Shown here: one piece after another, positions 7,582 to 14,913 of the stretch
Layout: each line of letters opens with the position of its first letter
Position numbering within the stretch: the first letter of the stretch is position 1
Assembly: GCA_003521145.1 (NCBI GenBank)
Contig: DOTL01000058.1
Span: forward strand, 1-26,577
DNA: 26,577 nucleotides
Source of the DNA: Streptococcus sp.
GTDB lineage: Bacteria > Bacillota > Bacilli > Lactobacillales > Streptococcaceae
Reading direction: 5' to 3'
Position numbers and translations under genes: made by a program
Notes under the pieces: model-generated
Seen by the model: only the letters and a program-made list of their open reading frames with translations
Database searches by the model: none
What the model was told of the DNA's origin: nothing

Positions 7582-8345
7582 AGTAAATGTTCCAAACCAT
7601 AAACAAGCTGATCACGTTTAACCACTTCTTTAATTCCGAGGTTAACCCCACCCATAAAGGAAATACGGTCATAAGAATCATGACGCAAGGTCAAGCCTTC
7701 TCCTTGGGCACCAAAGATAACCTCTTGGTGAGCCACAAGTCCTGGCAAACGCACACTGTGAATACGGAAACCATCAAACTCAGCACCACGTGCTCCAGCA
7801 AGTGTTTCCACCTCATCCTCAGCACCTTGACGTTTCGTTTCGCGAACCTCACGAATAAGTTCACCTGTTTTCACTGCTGTACCTGATGGGGCATCTTTTT
7901 TCTTGTCATGGTGAAGCTCAATGATTTCAAGATCTGGGAAATATTTGCTAGCTTCTGCCGCAAACTTCATAAGAAGGATAGCACCAATAGCAAAGTTAGG
8001 TGCAATCAAACCACCAATAGACTTGTCTTTAGAAAGGTCTGTCAATTCCTGAATTTGTGCTTCAGTAAATCCTGTGGTACCCACAACTGGTGCAAAACCA
8101 TTCTCCAAAGCAAAACGAGTATTTTCATAGGCAACAGCTGGCATAGTGAAATCCACCCAGACATCTGCATCAAAGCCAACCAAATCCGCTTTATCTGTGA
8201 AGACAGGAACACCGTCTACTTCTTTTTCTGTCGCAAATGGGTAAAGCAAGGCAGCCAAAGTCAATTCGTCATCTCCTTTGACCATTTCAACCGCAGTTGA
8301 ACCCATTCTTCCTTTAAATCCAGCAACAATAACTTTAATAGACAT
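7578..8345 (-). CDS. dapB: 4-hydroxy-tetrahydrodipicolinate reductase
   Basis: DapB reduces the cyclic product of DapA with NAD(P)H in the lysine and peptidoglycan-precursor pathway. In the 255-residue protein the nucleotide-binding GFKGRMG lies at 9-15 and VGTTGF near 88-93. The catalytic signature ELHHDKKKDAPSGTA is at 143-157, with general-acid His145/146 and a substrate-binding Lys. GAGAGGAAA lies before the ATG. It begins a dapB-cca translationally coupled pair. Upstream on the same strand are the broken degV gene and the DUF1149 gene, with a 60-bp gap that shows no clear terminator. Confidence 0.96.
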   Translation of the reverse strand: MSIKVIVAGFKGRMGSTAVEMVKGDDELTLAALLYPFATEKEVDGVPVFTDKADLVGFDADVWVDFTMPAVAYENTRFALENGFAPVVGTTGFTEAQIQELTDLSKDKSIGGLIAPNFAIGAILLMKFAAEASKYFPDLEIIELHHDKKKDAPSGTAVKTGELIREVRETKRQGAEDEVETLAGARGAEFDGFRIHSVRLPGLVAHQEVIFGAQGEGLTLRHDSYDRISFMGGVNLGIKEVVKRDQLVYGLEHLL

Positions 8346-8405
8346 GTCATTTTTCCTCTCTATTGATCTTAATCATAGACAAGCCCCATCCCAGATGGAT
8401 AGTAC

Positions 8406-9248
8406 TTATTTGGTAAATTTAGGTGTTAGACCTAACACTAGTGCTCCTTCACCCAAGTGTTTCGCAATTACGGCACATAAGGATATCACTGTTGAAATAC
8501 TAATTCCCTGTGCTTCTAGCTGTCTTTTTAAATCCTCAGCTTTTTCAAGAGCATTCGTGTGAAGAATACTAAGTTCCATTTCACGATTTTCCTCGGCTAG
8601 GGCAACCAAACGTTTCACAGCTTTCTTCTCTGAACGCACCTTTTGAAAAACAACGATTTTTCCCTCGTCATTAAAATTCAAAATAGGTTTAATAGACAAA
8701 AGATTTCCTAAAATCGCCGAACCATTCGACAAACGACCACCCTTAACCAGATGATTAAGATCATCCACAAGAATATAAGCCGTCGTTTGGTCAACCTGCT
8801 CCTCAAGCTTATTCAAAATGTTCTCAAAAGACATTCCTTGGGCTGACCAATGCAAAACGTTTCTCACCATGGCCCCCATAGGAGCTGCTGTGATTTTTGT
8901 ATCAGGAAAAGCGACCTTCAACTTGGCATGGTCCTCAATCAACAACTGACTATTGGCCAAAAAAACCAGAGATTCCTGAAGAAAGGAAAAGCCCAATGAC
9001 ATGGGTATAACCCTTCTCCTCCAACTCCATAAGCAAATTATCCAAGTCAGCTAGATTAGGTTGCGACGTCTTGAGCAATTCCTCAGAGTTTGCCATTTAT
9101 GCATAAAACTGATTGACATCCAAGTTTTTTCCTTCAACAAAAGGCTGCCCTCAATGATGACCGGAATATCTAAAACATAAACATCAGCATGGCCCTGAAT
9201 TTCAGCAGAGAGATTAACCGATGAATCCGTAATAACTATAAGGGACAT
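8406..9248 (-). pseudogene. Disrupted DegV family fatty-acid-binding protein gene
   Basis: DegV proteins bind fatty acids; in several Firmicutes they serve as FakB subunits that present fatty acid to the kinase FakA. The full span is 843 bp (281 codons), the normal DegV length. The N-terminal part (VITDSSVNL) is in frame from the ATG at 9248. A one-base loss near 9136-9138 shifts the frame, and the shifted frame reads on as DegV-like sequence (EELLKTSQPNL, then GLFLSSGISG) but contains a TAA at 9097-9099. A one-base gain in a T7 run (complement of 8959-8965) restores the original frame, which runs intact to 8406. Three lesions make function very unlikely. The ATG lies 1 bp after the DUF1149 stop. 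Confidence 0.88.
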
Positions 9249-9249
9249 C

Positions 9250-9624
9250 TTAGAACTTCAAATTGATACCTGGACGATCCAAGGCAATTTCAGTTACTTC
9301 ATAAGTCAAACGTTGAAGCGTATCCAAGAGCGGTGCAGCCAAGGCTTCTGCTTCTTCTTGAGAGAAGTCTTTTGGTTCATTGACGATACGGTTTTGAATG
9401 TGGTCCATTTGAGAAACAATCCCTGAAATAACAAACTCATCACGGACAATCATAAATTGCAAAACAGCTACAACAGACGTATTGTTAGCTTCTTCATCTT
9501 TATTGTGCAACTGGAAAGTTACTTCAACACTTGTTTTAGGAACACCATTCTCTTTTTCCCACTCATGGTTACGAACATCATAGTGGTAACGGTTAACAAA
9601 TACTTTTTCGCGAATTAAATCCAT
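9250..9624 (-). CDS. DUF1149 family protein
   Basis: The 124-residue protein is soluble and acidic, with no signal peptide or membrane segment. It starts MDLIREKVFVNRYHYD, has alternating hydrophobic strands (for example VVAVLQFMIV near 50-60) and ends in a helical C-terminal half. This matches a small lactic-acid-bacterial family annotated DUF1149, whose function I do not know; a SecB-like fold has been suggested for related proteins, but I cannot test that. AAGGAG lies 10 bp before the chosen ATG; an out-of-frame ATG lies between them. It leads the transcription unit that continues into degV and dapB. Confidence 0.8.
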   Translation of the reverse strand: MDLIREKVFVNRYHYDVRNHEWEKENGVPKTSVEVTFQLHNKDEEANNTSVVAVLQFMIVRDEFVISGIVSQMDHIQNRIVNEPKDFSQEEAEALAAPLLDTLQRLTYEVTEIALDRPGINLKF

Positions 9625-9656
9625 TAGTCATATTCTCCTTGATACAATTACTCTTT

Positions 9657-9678
9657 ATTATAGCATAAATATGCTTTA
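9657..9678 (-). promoter_or_regulatory. Extended -10 promoter with overlapping palindrome, upstream of the DUF1149 gene
   Basis: On the minus strand TGCTATAAT (ending at 9657) gives an extended -10, but I see no good -35. The palindrome AGCATA-AA-TATGCT abuts and partly overlaps it and could be an operator. Confidence 0.5.
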
Positions 9679-9784
9679 TTATGGGAATATTATTGATAGA
9701 AAAATGAGTATTTAGACTGATTTTGACAGCAAAAATAATCACTAGAAAAGTAGGAGCTTTGATTTGGGACTAAGACTACTAAAA

Positions 9785-9813
9785 TAAGGCTCCTTCATCA
9801 TAAGAGAGCCTTA
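9785..9813 (-). terminator. Terminator downstream of the GNAT gene
   Basis: TAAGGCTC and GAGCCTTA form an 8-bp stem; on the minus strand it is followed by TTTT. It ends the transcript of the GNAT gene at 9823-10518. Confidence 0.8.
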
Positions 9814-9822
9814 CGTTGACAG

Positions 9823-10518
9823 CTAACAATCCCTCAAAGAACGTTTCTGCTGTTCCTTTTCATCAAAATTCTCAGGAGATAACCAATTCTCAAATCGTTC
9901 CTTAAGCGCTGGCCACTCACTGTCAATAATCGAGAACCAGTCCGTATCACGGCTACGCCCCTTATAGATAGCATGGTTACGAAAACGCTCCTCATAGGTG
10001 AACCCTAAACGTATGGCTGCATTGGCAGAAGGACGGTTGAGACTATCACATTTCCACTCATAACGACGATAGTTAAGATCTTCAAAGACATATTTCATAA
10101 GCAGATATTGAGCTTCTGTGGATGCTCTAGTCTTTTGTAAGACAGGTGCCAAAATCACTCGCCCCATCTCAACACTGCGATTTTTCGGTGTAATAGCCAT
10201 GAGTGAGAAGGTTCCTAGAACTTTACTTGAAGACTTATCCCTGATGGCAAAGAAATAAGGATTCTGGGATTTCTCATAATCCTCCAAACACTGACGGACA
10301 GCTTCTTCAGATTCAAAAGAATCGGCATACATATAGGTCCAATCCGAAAGAATCTGATTAGTAAAATAAAAGTCTAAAATGTCCTCATAATGCTCTGCCA
10401 CTGTCAAATGTTCAACGCTACAATAACGACCTTCTAATAGGGCAACATCTGGCATCTTACCCAGACTAGCATCCGCTAGACTTGGCCCCACTTCTTGTTG
10501 GTAGTGATTTAAAGGCAT
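9823..10518 (-). CDS. GNAT family N-acetyltransferase
   Basis: The 231-residue protein has the acetyl-CoA-binding fold of the RimJ/RimL-like GNAT branch. A central strand VEMGRVILAP (about 116-125) is followed by a helix, and then WKCDSLNRPSANAAIRLGF (about 155-173), the typical motif-B region with Asn and Ala contacts. Many relatives acetylate small amines or protein N-termini; the substrate here is unknown. AAAGGAG lies before the ATG, directly behind the rpmA terminator. It is intact, unlike the second GNAT gene at 11444-11980. The N-terminal 30 residues look like a variable extension. Confidence 0.85.
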   Translation of the reverse strand: MPLNHYQQEVGPSLADASLGKMPDVALLEGRYCSVEHLTVAEHYEDILDFYFTNQILSDWTYMYADSFESEEAVRQCLEDYEKSQNPYFFAIRDKSSSKVLGTFSLMAITPKNRSVEMGRVILAPVLQKTRASTEAQYLLMKYVFEDLNYRRYEWKCDSLNRPSANAAIRLGFTYEERFRNHAIYKGRSRDTDWFSIIDSEWPALKERFENWLSPENFDEKEQQKRSLRDC

Positions 10519-10542
10519 AGGATACTCCTTTATTCATAAAGA

Positions 10543-10568
10543 AAAGCCTACACAAAAGTGCAGACTTT
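10543..10568 (-). terminator. Terminator of the rplU-rpmA operon
   Basis: AAAGTCTGCAC pairs with GTGTAGGCTTT on the minus strand (two G-T pairs) around a TTTT loop and is followed by TCTTTATG. It lies just after rpmA and before the GNAT start. Confidence 0.8.
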
Positions 10569-10575
10569 AGCTTAA

Positions 10576-10866
10576 TTATTTAGCAACTGGGTATACAGAA
10601 ACTTGTTTTTTATCGCGACCTTTACGTTCGAAACGTACAACACCTTCAACTTTAGCGAAGAGTGTATCGTCACCACCACGGCCTACGTTTACACCTGGGT
10701 AGATGTGTGTACCGCGTTGACGGTAAAGGATTGATCCACCTGATACAGTTTGTCCATCAGCTGCTTTAGCACCAAGACGTTTAGCTTGCGAATCACGACC
10801 ATTGGAAGTAGAACCCCCACCTTTTTTGTGGGCGAAAAGTTGCAAGTTTTCAAGAGTTTTCAACAT
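10576..10866 (-). CDS. rpmA: 50S ribosomal protein L27
   Basis: L27 sits near the peptidyl-transferase centre of the large ribosomal subunit, with its N-terminus reaching tRNA. The 96-residue protein begins with the Firmicutes-specific leader ending LQLFA, before HKKGGGSTSNGRDS. In Staphylococcus aureus the protease Prp removes this kind of leader, and the same cleavage is expected here between FA and HKKG. Conserved GGSILYRQRGT and GRGGDDTLFA segments follow. AGAAAGGA precedes the ATG. It follows rplU after only 35 bp, leaving no room for the prp gene that usually sits between them in Firmicutes. Confidence 0.97.
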   Translation of the reverse strand: MLKTLENLQLFAHKKGGGSTSNGRDSQAKRLGAKAADGQTVSGGSILYRQRGTHIYPGVNVGRGGDDTLFAKVEGVVRFERKGRDKKQVSVYPVAK

Positions 10867-10901
10867 AAGATTGTGTCCTTTCTTAGTGATTAGTCGCTAA
10901 C

Positions 10902-11216
10902 CTACGCGTTGATAGCGTTGATAACAACTTTTGTATAAGGTTGACGGTGACCTTGTTTACGGTGGCTACCTTTTTTAGGTTTATATTTGAAAGTAACAAC
11001 TTTCTTTTGTTTACCTTGTTTTTCGATAGTTCCGACAACAGTAGCTCCCTCAACAACTGGAGTACCTACTACAGTTTTATCACCACCGACAAGAACAACT
11101 TCGTTAAAAGTTACTTCTGATCCTGCTTCAGCGTTGATTTTTTCAACGTAGATTGCTTGACCTACTTCAACTTTAACTTGTTTTCCACCAGTTTTGATGA
11201 TTGCGTATGTGCTCAT
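10902..11216 (-). CDS. rplU: 50S ribosomal protein L21
   Basis: L21 binds 23S rRNA in the large subunit. The 104-residue protein starts MSTYAIIKTGGKQVKVE and ends with the basic segment KPKKGSHRKQGHRQPYTKV, the standard L21 layout and length. The ATG at 11216 is fixed by AGGAGG a few bases upstream; longer readings of the frame run into the structured leader RNA and are not credible. It heads a two-gene operon with rpmA, with its own promoter at 11352-11380. Confidence 0.97.
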   Translation of the reverse strand: MSTYAIIKTGGKQVKVEVGQAIYVEKINAEAGSEVTFNEVVLVGGDKTVVGTPVVEGATVVGTIEKQGKQKKVVTFKYKPKKGSHRKQGHRQPYTKVVINAINA

Positions 11217-11224
11217 GATGCACC

Positions 11225-11343
11225 TCCTATTAAAATTTTTAATGTGTCTGAGGATTCCCTCTGTGAAGACTCGCCTAGTACTGCGGGGACGAACCCACTT
11301 GCAAACAGTAGTCGTGCGGTTGCACAGGACGTGCATTTAGTCA
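11225..11343 (-). ncRNA. L21 leader (cis-regulatory ribosomal protein leader)
   Basis: The roughly 120-nt 5' leader of rplU contains GTCCTGTGCAACCGCAC, TTTGCAAGTGGGT and CGTCCCCGCAG blocks. These resemble the conserved L21 leader motif of Firmicutes, thought to let L21 repress its own operon. The call is by recognition of these blocks; a covariance-model search would settle the boundaries. Confidence 0.72.
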
Positions 11344-11351
11344 ACGTTACA

Positions 11352-11380
11352 ATTCTATCATTTTTTCCCTCTAATGACAA
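11352..11380 (-). promoter_or_regulatory. rplU-rpmA promoter
   Basis: TTGTCA (11375-11380), a 17-bp spacer and TAGAAT (11352-11357) on the minus strand place the start at about 11345, just ahead of the leader RNA. Confidence 0.8.
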
Positions 11381-11443
11381 GAGAAAAAGTTATTTTGATT
11401 ATTCTTATTCTGCTCATTGAAGTTTAGCCAAGTAAGGATTCCC

Positions 11444-11980
11444 CTACTCAACCCTTATACCATATTTTTCTAAGAAGGTCTTAGCTAGTTCCTGCTCCAA
11501 AGCATCTAAGGAGAGACTCCTATCCGTTGTCAAAATTTGATAGCGTTCACTTCCTTCGAAATAGAAGCGATACAATAGCTGATAGCCATTTTGCTCATGA
11601 AATGCTAAGCGTTTTAAGCACTGATTACGGTTAGAAGCACCCTCCTCATCCATAGGTTCAATCGTAAGTACACATGGTCGTCTCCCTGCTTCTTCCTTAA
11701 CTTGTGCCAAAATCTGACTGCCGTATCCCTGAGACTGTTTACTTTCCTCAACCGCAAGAAAAAGTAGGTAGACCAGGTTGTCAGTATAAATGGTATAGAT
11801 CAGACCAATGAAACCTTCCCCATCAAAATAGGCCAAGAAAGATTGTCCTCTTTTCAAGCTGTTTCAAGACAATTGCCAGAGTGGGAGACGCTCCTCCACA
11901 GGAAAAGCCACTTCATAAAGCGAAGCGACCTTCTTAAATGTTGCTGTCAGAGGATAAATGTTACGAACCTCTAATATCAT
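11444..11980 (-). pseudogene. GNAT acetyltransferase gene broken by one in-frame TGA
   Basis: Read from the ATG at 11980 the frame encodes MILEVRNIYPLTATFKKVAS and continues to residue 38. Then comes TGA (11864-11866) at codon 39, in the context LWQLS-stop-NSLKRGQSF. The same frame then runs open to 11444, giving a GNAT core with VYLLFLAVEESKQSQGYGSQIL (about residues 70-91, acetyl-CoA-binding G-x-G). The position reads as Trp in the relatives I can recall, so a TGG-to-TGA change is the simplest cause. Uninterrupted it would be 178 residues. A TTG restart at 11857 could yield a truncated 137-residue protein lacking the first strands. The ATG is 4 bp after the gtfB-type stop, so it is the last gene of that cluster. 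Confidence 0.85.
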
Positions 11981-11984
11981 TTGC

Positions 11985-13304
11985 CTAACCAATAACCTTC
12001 TTATAATCTTCTGGTGTTGCTACATGAGCGTGCTCACGTTGGCGACCAAGCAAGTGACTGAGGAAGTCACGGTTGCCCAAGGCTTCTTTAAGCGTTTGCT
12101 TAAATTGCCCAGCATTCATCGGTGAGAAGATATTACTTGGCGCGGTATACTCAGGACCATGGCTAGTGTTCGTAAAAGCAAGGATAAGCAAGTTATTTTC
12201 AAAGGCAGCACGTGTCGCTGATAAGATTTCATTTTGGTGGTTAATATCCAAGTAAAAATCAACTTCCTTATAAAGACGCTCAACCTGCTCCGTTGTAATA
12301 TTAGGGTAAAGACTAACATTACTATATTTAGCCAAATCCATCAAGCGACTTGACATTTCTGTGATTGCCCCAATATGATAATGCATGGTATGCACTTCAC
12401 TGACAATGCTTTCCAAATGTTCAATCTGATCTGAATTGGTCAAGATAAGCGCTTGATTTTGGAAGTTGTTCTGGCGGGCAAATGGATACATGAAACCAAG
12501 GAAGGCCACGCGAGAAGCCTGCTCTGGACTAACCAACTTTAGAAGATTCGTATAAGCTGTGTAATCTTGTACAACAATCTTAGTCTGACGATGGTTGCTC
12601 TCAAGAAGCAGACGCATGTTCCCAGGAACTGAATCAGTGATTGGCTCTTGCCAGAAGAGAACATCTTGACCAGAATTTGGAAGATTCATAGTTGTCAAGA
12701 AAGGTGTCGCCAATGAGTTGTATAAAATACGACTCAAATCATAACCGGCTTCTTTAAGATAGAAGACTACAAATTCAGATTTGTTTTTGAAAATGTAGAC
12801 CTTGTCTTTCCAATTCAAGATAACGTCTTTAGTCAAATGGTTGATGACGATAACTTCCTTGTTGTCTGGAGTGAAACAGCTCGTAATGGTCGCTTCTTGC
12901 TTAACATTATAGGTTGTCTGTGAGAAACGGTATCCCTTGTTATTGTAGCGATCAGTCACGCGCAAGCGACCTGACTCATCATACCAGTCTACGGCCTTAA
13001 CTAAACGTTTGTGAGCAGGATGCGCATAATGAATATGTCCACGTTTCTTATCAAAACGGAAGATTTCCGCATTGCTATTCGTTCCTATAATTTCCCAGTA
13101 GTCAGGTACAGGTACCTGATTAAAGTAAAGTGCAGAACCTTGAACCTTGTCAAAACCAGTGAAATAAAGGTAAGGTGAGGTCACATCACTAGGCAGAAAG
13201 CCATCATCTGAAAGACAAACTGTTGTATTTACATAGCCAGCGACAATCAGTGAGTAATGGAGATCCCAACTACCCTGACTATAGTTTTCAAATAAGTTAA
13301 TCAT
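11985..13304 (-). CDS. gtfB: GtfB-type accessory subunit of a protein O-glycosyltransferase
   Basis: The 439-residue protein starts MINLFENYSQGSWDLHYSLI and reads as the GtfB partner (accessory Sec glycosylation chaperone family) of GtfA. GtfB recognises Ser/Thr-rich substrate proteins while GtfA transfers GlcNAc. It lacks the full catalytic GT-B signature, as expected for the degenerate partner; its C-terminal half (about 260-420) keeps a Rossmann-like pattern. It overlaps the gtfA-type gene by 8 bp (ATGATTAA) with AAAGGAG before the ATG, so the subunits are translationally coupled. No SecA2/SecY2 or serine-rich-repeat adhesin gene lies nearby, matching the orphan GtfE/GtfF pair described in S. 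salivarius. Confidence 0.87.
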   Translation of the reverse strand: MINLFENYSQGSWDLHYSLIVAGYVNTTVCLSDDGFLPSDVTSPYLYFTGFDKVQGSALYFNQVPVPDYWEIIGTNSNAEIFRFDKKRGHIHYAHPAHKRLVKAVDWYDESGRLRVTDRYNNKGYRFSQTTYNVKQEATITSCFTPDNKEVIVINHLTKDVILNWKDKVYIFKNKSEFVVFYLKEAGYDLSRILYNSLATPFLTTMNLPNSGQDVLFWQEPITDSVPGNMRLLLESNHRQTKIVVQDYTAYTNLLKLVSPEQASRVAFLGFMYPFARQNNFQNQALILTNSDQIEHLESIVSEVHTMHYHIGAITEMSSRLMDLAKYSNVSLYPNITTEQVERLYKEVDFYLDINHQNEILSATRAAFENNLLILAFTNTSHGPEYTAPSNIFSPMNAGQFKQTLKEALGNRDFLSHLLGRQREHAHVATPEDYKKVIG

Positions 13305-14808
13305 GACTAGTCATCTCCTTTACTAAGTTAAGCCACTTCTGCTCGATTTCCTCTATCAAAAAGCCTTTGGCAATATCATAAGAGACTTGATGAACATGAT
13401 CCAAATCTGAGCGATTGAAGAAGGCTACAATTTTCTCTGCCAAGGCAGCTACGATAGCAGGTTCATCATCTTTTTCAAAACGAGGAATGAGGTAGCCATT
13501 TTCATTGTCCTTGATAAAAGTTTGGTTTCCATAGCGTACATCAAAACCAATCATACCAAGGCCTGATCCAACAGCTTCTAGAAGTGTCAAGCCAAACCCT
13601 TCACTCTTAGAACCTGATAGGTAAAGTTCGTAGTCCTTGTAAACTTCGGCCAAATCTTGGTGACCCTTAAGGTGGATATAATCCTGAGCTTGATTTTCCT
13701 CGATAATGGCCTTAAGTTTGGCTTCTTCAGCACCTGTACCGAAAATGTCAAAGTTTACTTGTGGCAGACTTTCTTTAACCTTAACGACTGCCTTAGCCAA
13801 CCAGTCTACGTGTTTTTCATTGGCCAAACGTGAGGCTGTAATGATTGAGAATGGTTTACGTTCTCCTTCAGGCTCTCTAAATTTATCCACACTTCCCACA
13901 GGGATGGTTACGATATGAGGCGTAAATGGTGTGTATTTATTGAACTGGTCTAGCATTATGCTGCGTTGACGTTCTGTCGCTGTGATAAAGAAATCAACCT
14001 TATCTGCATTGCTGAATTGGTACTCGTAGAAGTTATTCCATAAAATCGTCTTATCTGTCACAGAATTTTCACTAAAGTGCTCTGCATGAACCACAACCCC
14101 AAGCTTAGCAGGTTTGGTGTTACGGAAAACAGCCTGTCCCGTACCAGTTGCACGGTCCAAGATGACGATGTCCTGGTCAGTTAGACCAAGTTGAGACATG
14201 AAGTATGCGATAAATTCATGCTTAGATGACAAAATCTTATCTGGGAAACGGAAGACACTATCTTTTCCATCAACAATTTCATCATAAGCAACACTACCAT
14301 CTTCATTGAAGAAACGACGTTGATAGAGGTGAGCCTTATTATCTACCGGTGTATAGTACTCAGTGAACATCTTAGTGTAAGAGTAAAAGTCTTTACGGAT
14401 TAGGCAACCTCGCGACACTTTTTCCACACGGTGAACGATATCTTCACCCTCTTTACGTAAGTAGGCTGCATAGAAAATATCTTCCTTGGCACAAAAAAGC
14501 TTAACCACCTTACCATTAATCTCACGACGCGTGATGTCATAAGGAATTTCCTTTTCCAAATCTTTGACAGTATAGGTCGTTGGGGCAATTTTAAGGTCTG
14601 TAAAATAGCTGTAGAGCCAGATGATGTCTTCATCCGCAAACCCCATGTTACGGGTCAAATCAGAAAGATTGTCCTGCAAGAACATATCCATAAAGACAAA
14701 TTTGGCCTTAATACCTGTATTTTTGAAAATTGTAGAACGATAGGCCTGGGCGTACTCAACACCACTTGATGCCCAACCGATTCCTAAATTGATGTTATAA
14801 ATAGTCAT
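13297..14808 (-). CDS. gtfA: GtfA-type glycosyltransferase (first GlcNAc on Ser/Thr-rich proteins)
   Basis: This cytoplasmic GT-B enzyme (GT4-like) would transfer the first N-acetylglucosamine from UDP-GlcNAc to serines or threonines of substrate proteins, in complex with GtfB. In the 503-residue protein the start MTIYNINLGIGWASSGVEYAQ is characteristic. The extended beta-sheet domain at about 80-200 for binding the partner is present, IITASRLANEKHVDWL lies at about 322-337, and the retaining-enzyme E-x7-E motif is E403 to E411 in SEGFGLTLLE. AAAGGGAAA precedes the ATG. It lies downstream of thiI after a 105-bp structured gap. GtfE is the S. salivarius name for what looks like the orthologue. 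Substrates are not in the immediate operon. Confidence 0.9.
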   Translation of the reverse strand: MTIYNINLGIGWASSGVEYAQAYRSTIFKNTGIKAKFVFMDMFLQDNLSDLTRNMGFADEDIIWLYSYFTDLKIAPTTYTVKDLEKEIPYDITRREINGKVVKLFCAKEDIFYAAYLRKEGEDIVHRVEKVSRGCLIRKDFYSYTKMFTEYYTPVDNKAHLYQRRFFNEDGSVAYDEIVDGKDSVFRFPDKILSSKHEFIAYFMSQLGLTDQDIVILDRATGTGQAVFRNTKPAKLGVVVHAEHFSENSVTDKTILWNNFYEYQFSNADKVDFFITATERQRSIMLDQFNKYTPFTPHIVTIPVGSVDKFREPEGERKPFSIITASRLANEKHVDWLAKAVVKVKESLPQVNFDIFGTGAEEAKLKAIIEENQAQDYIHLKGHQDLAEVYKDYELYLSGSKSEGFGLTLLEAVGSGLGMIGFDVRYGNQTFIKDNENGYLIPRFEKDDEPAIVAALAEKIVAFFNRSDLDHVHQVSYDIAKGFLIEEIEQKWLNLVKEMTSHD

Positions 14809-14860
14809 GTATTTCCCTTTCTGGGTAAAAGTTCAACATCGACATTTCTTTTTCGATATA

Positions 14861-14897
14861 GCTAACTCTAAAAATACCTAAGCGGTACCAAGTTAGC
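14861..14897 (-). other. Nested inverted repeat between thiI and the gtfA-type gene
   Basis: GCTAACT pairs with AGTTAGC (7 bp), and inside it TACC pairs with GGTA, followed on the minus strand by TTTTT. It may be a weak, leaky terminator of thiI or a leader structure of the gtf pair. I see no clear promoter in the 105-bp gap. Confidence 0.45.
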
Positions 14898-14913
14898 ACT
14901 ATATACTCCTAGA

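Noticed and set aside
11217..11336. N-terminal extension of L21
   Set aside because: The extension translates the structured L21 leader RNA; the normal L21 start has AGGAGG directly upstream.
11985..14808. Remnant of a complete accessory Sec secretion locus
   Set aside because: No SecA2, SecY2, Asp or serine-rich-repeat sequences are found on either side; the neighbours are thiI and a GNAT gene.
14875..14897. GGTACCGC near a T-run, recalling the T-box antiterminator
   Set aside because: On the minus strand the motif is TTGGTACCGCTTAGG, without the AGGGTGG context, a specifier stem or an aminoacyl-tRNA or amino-acid gene downstream.
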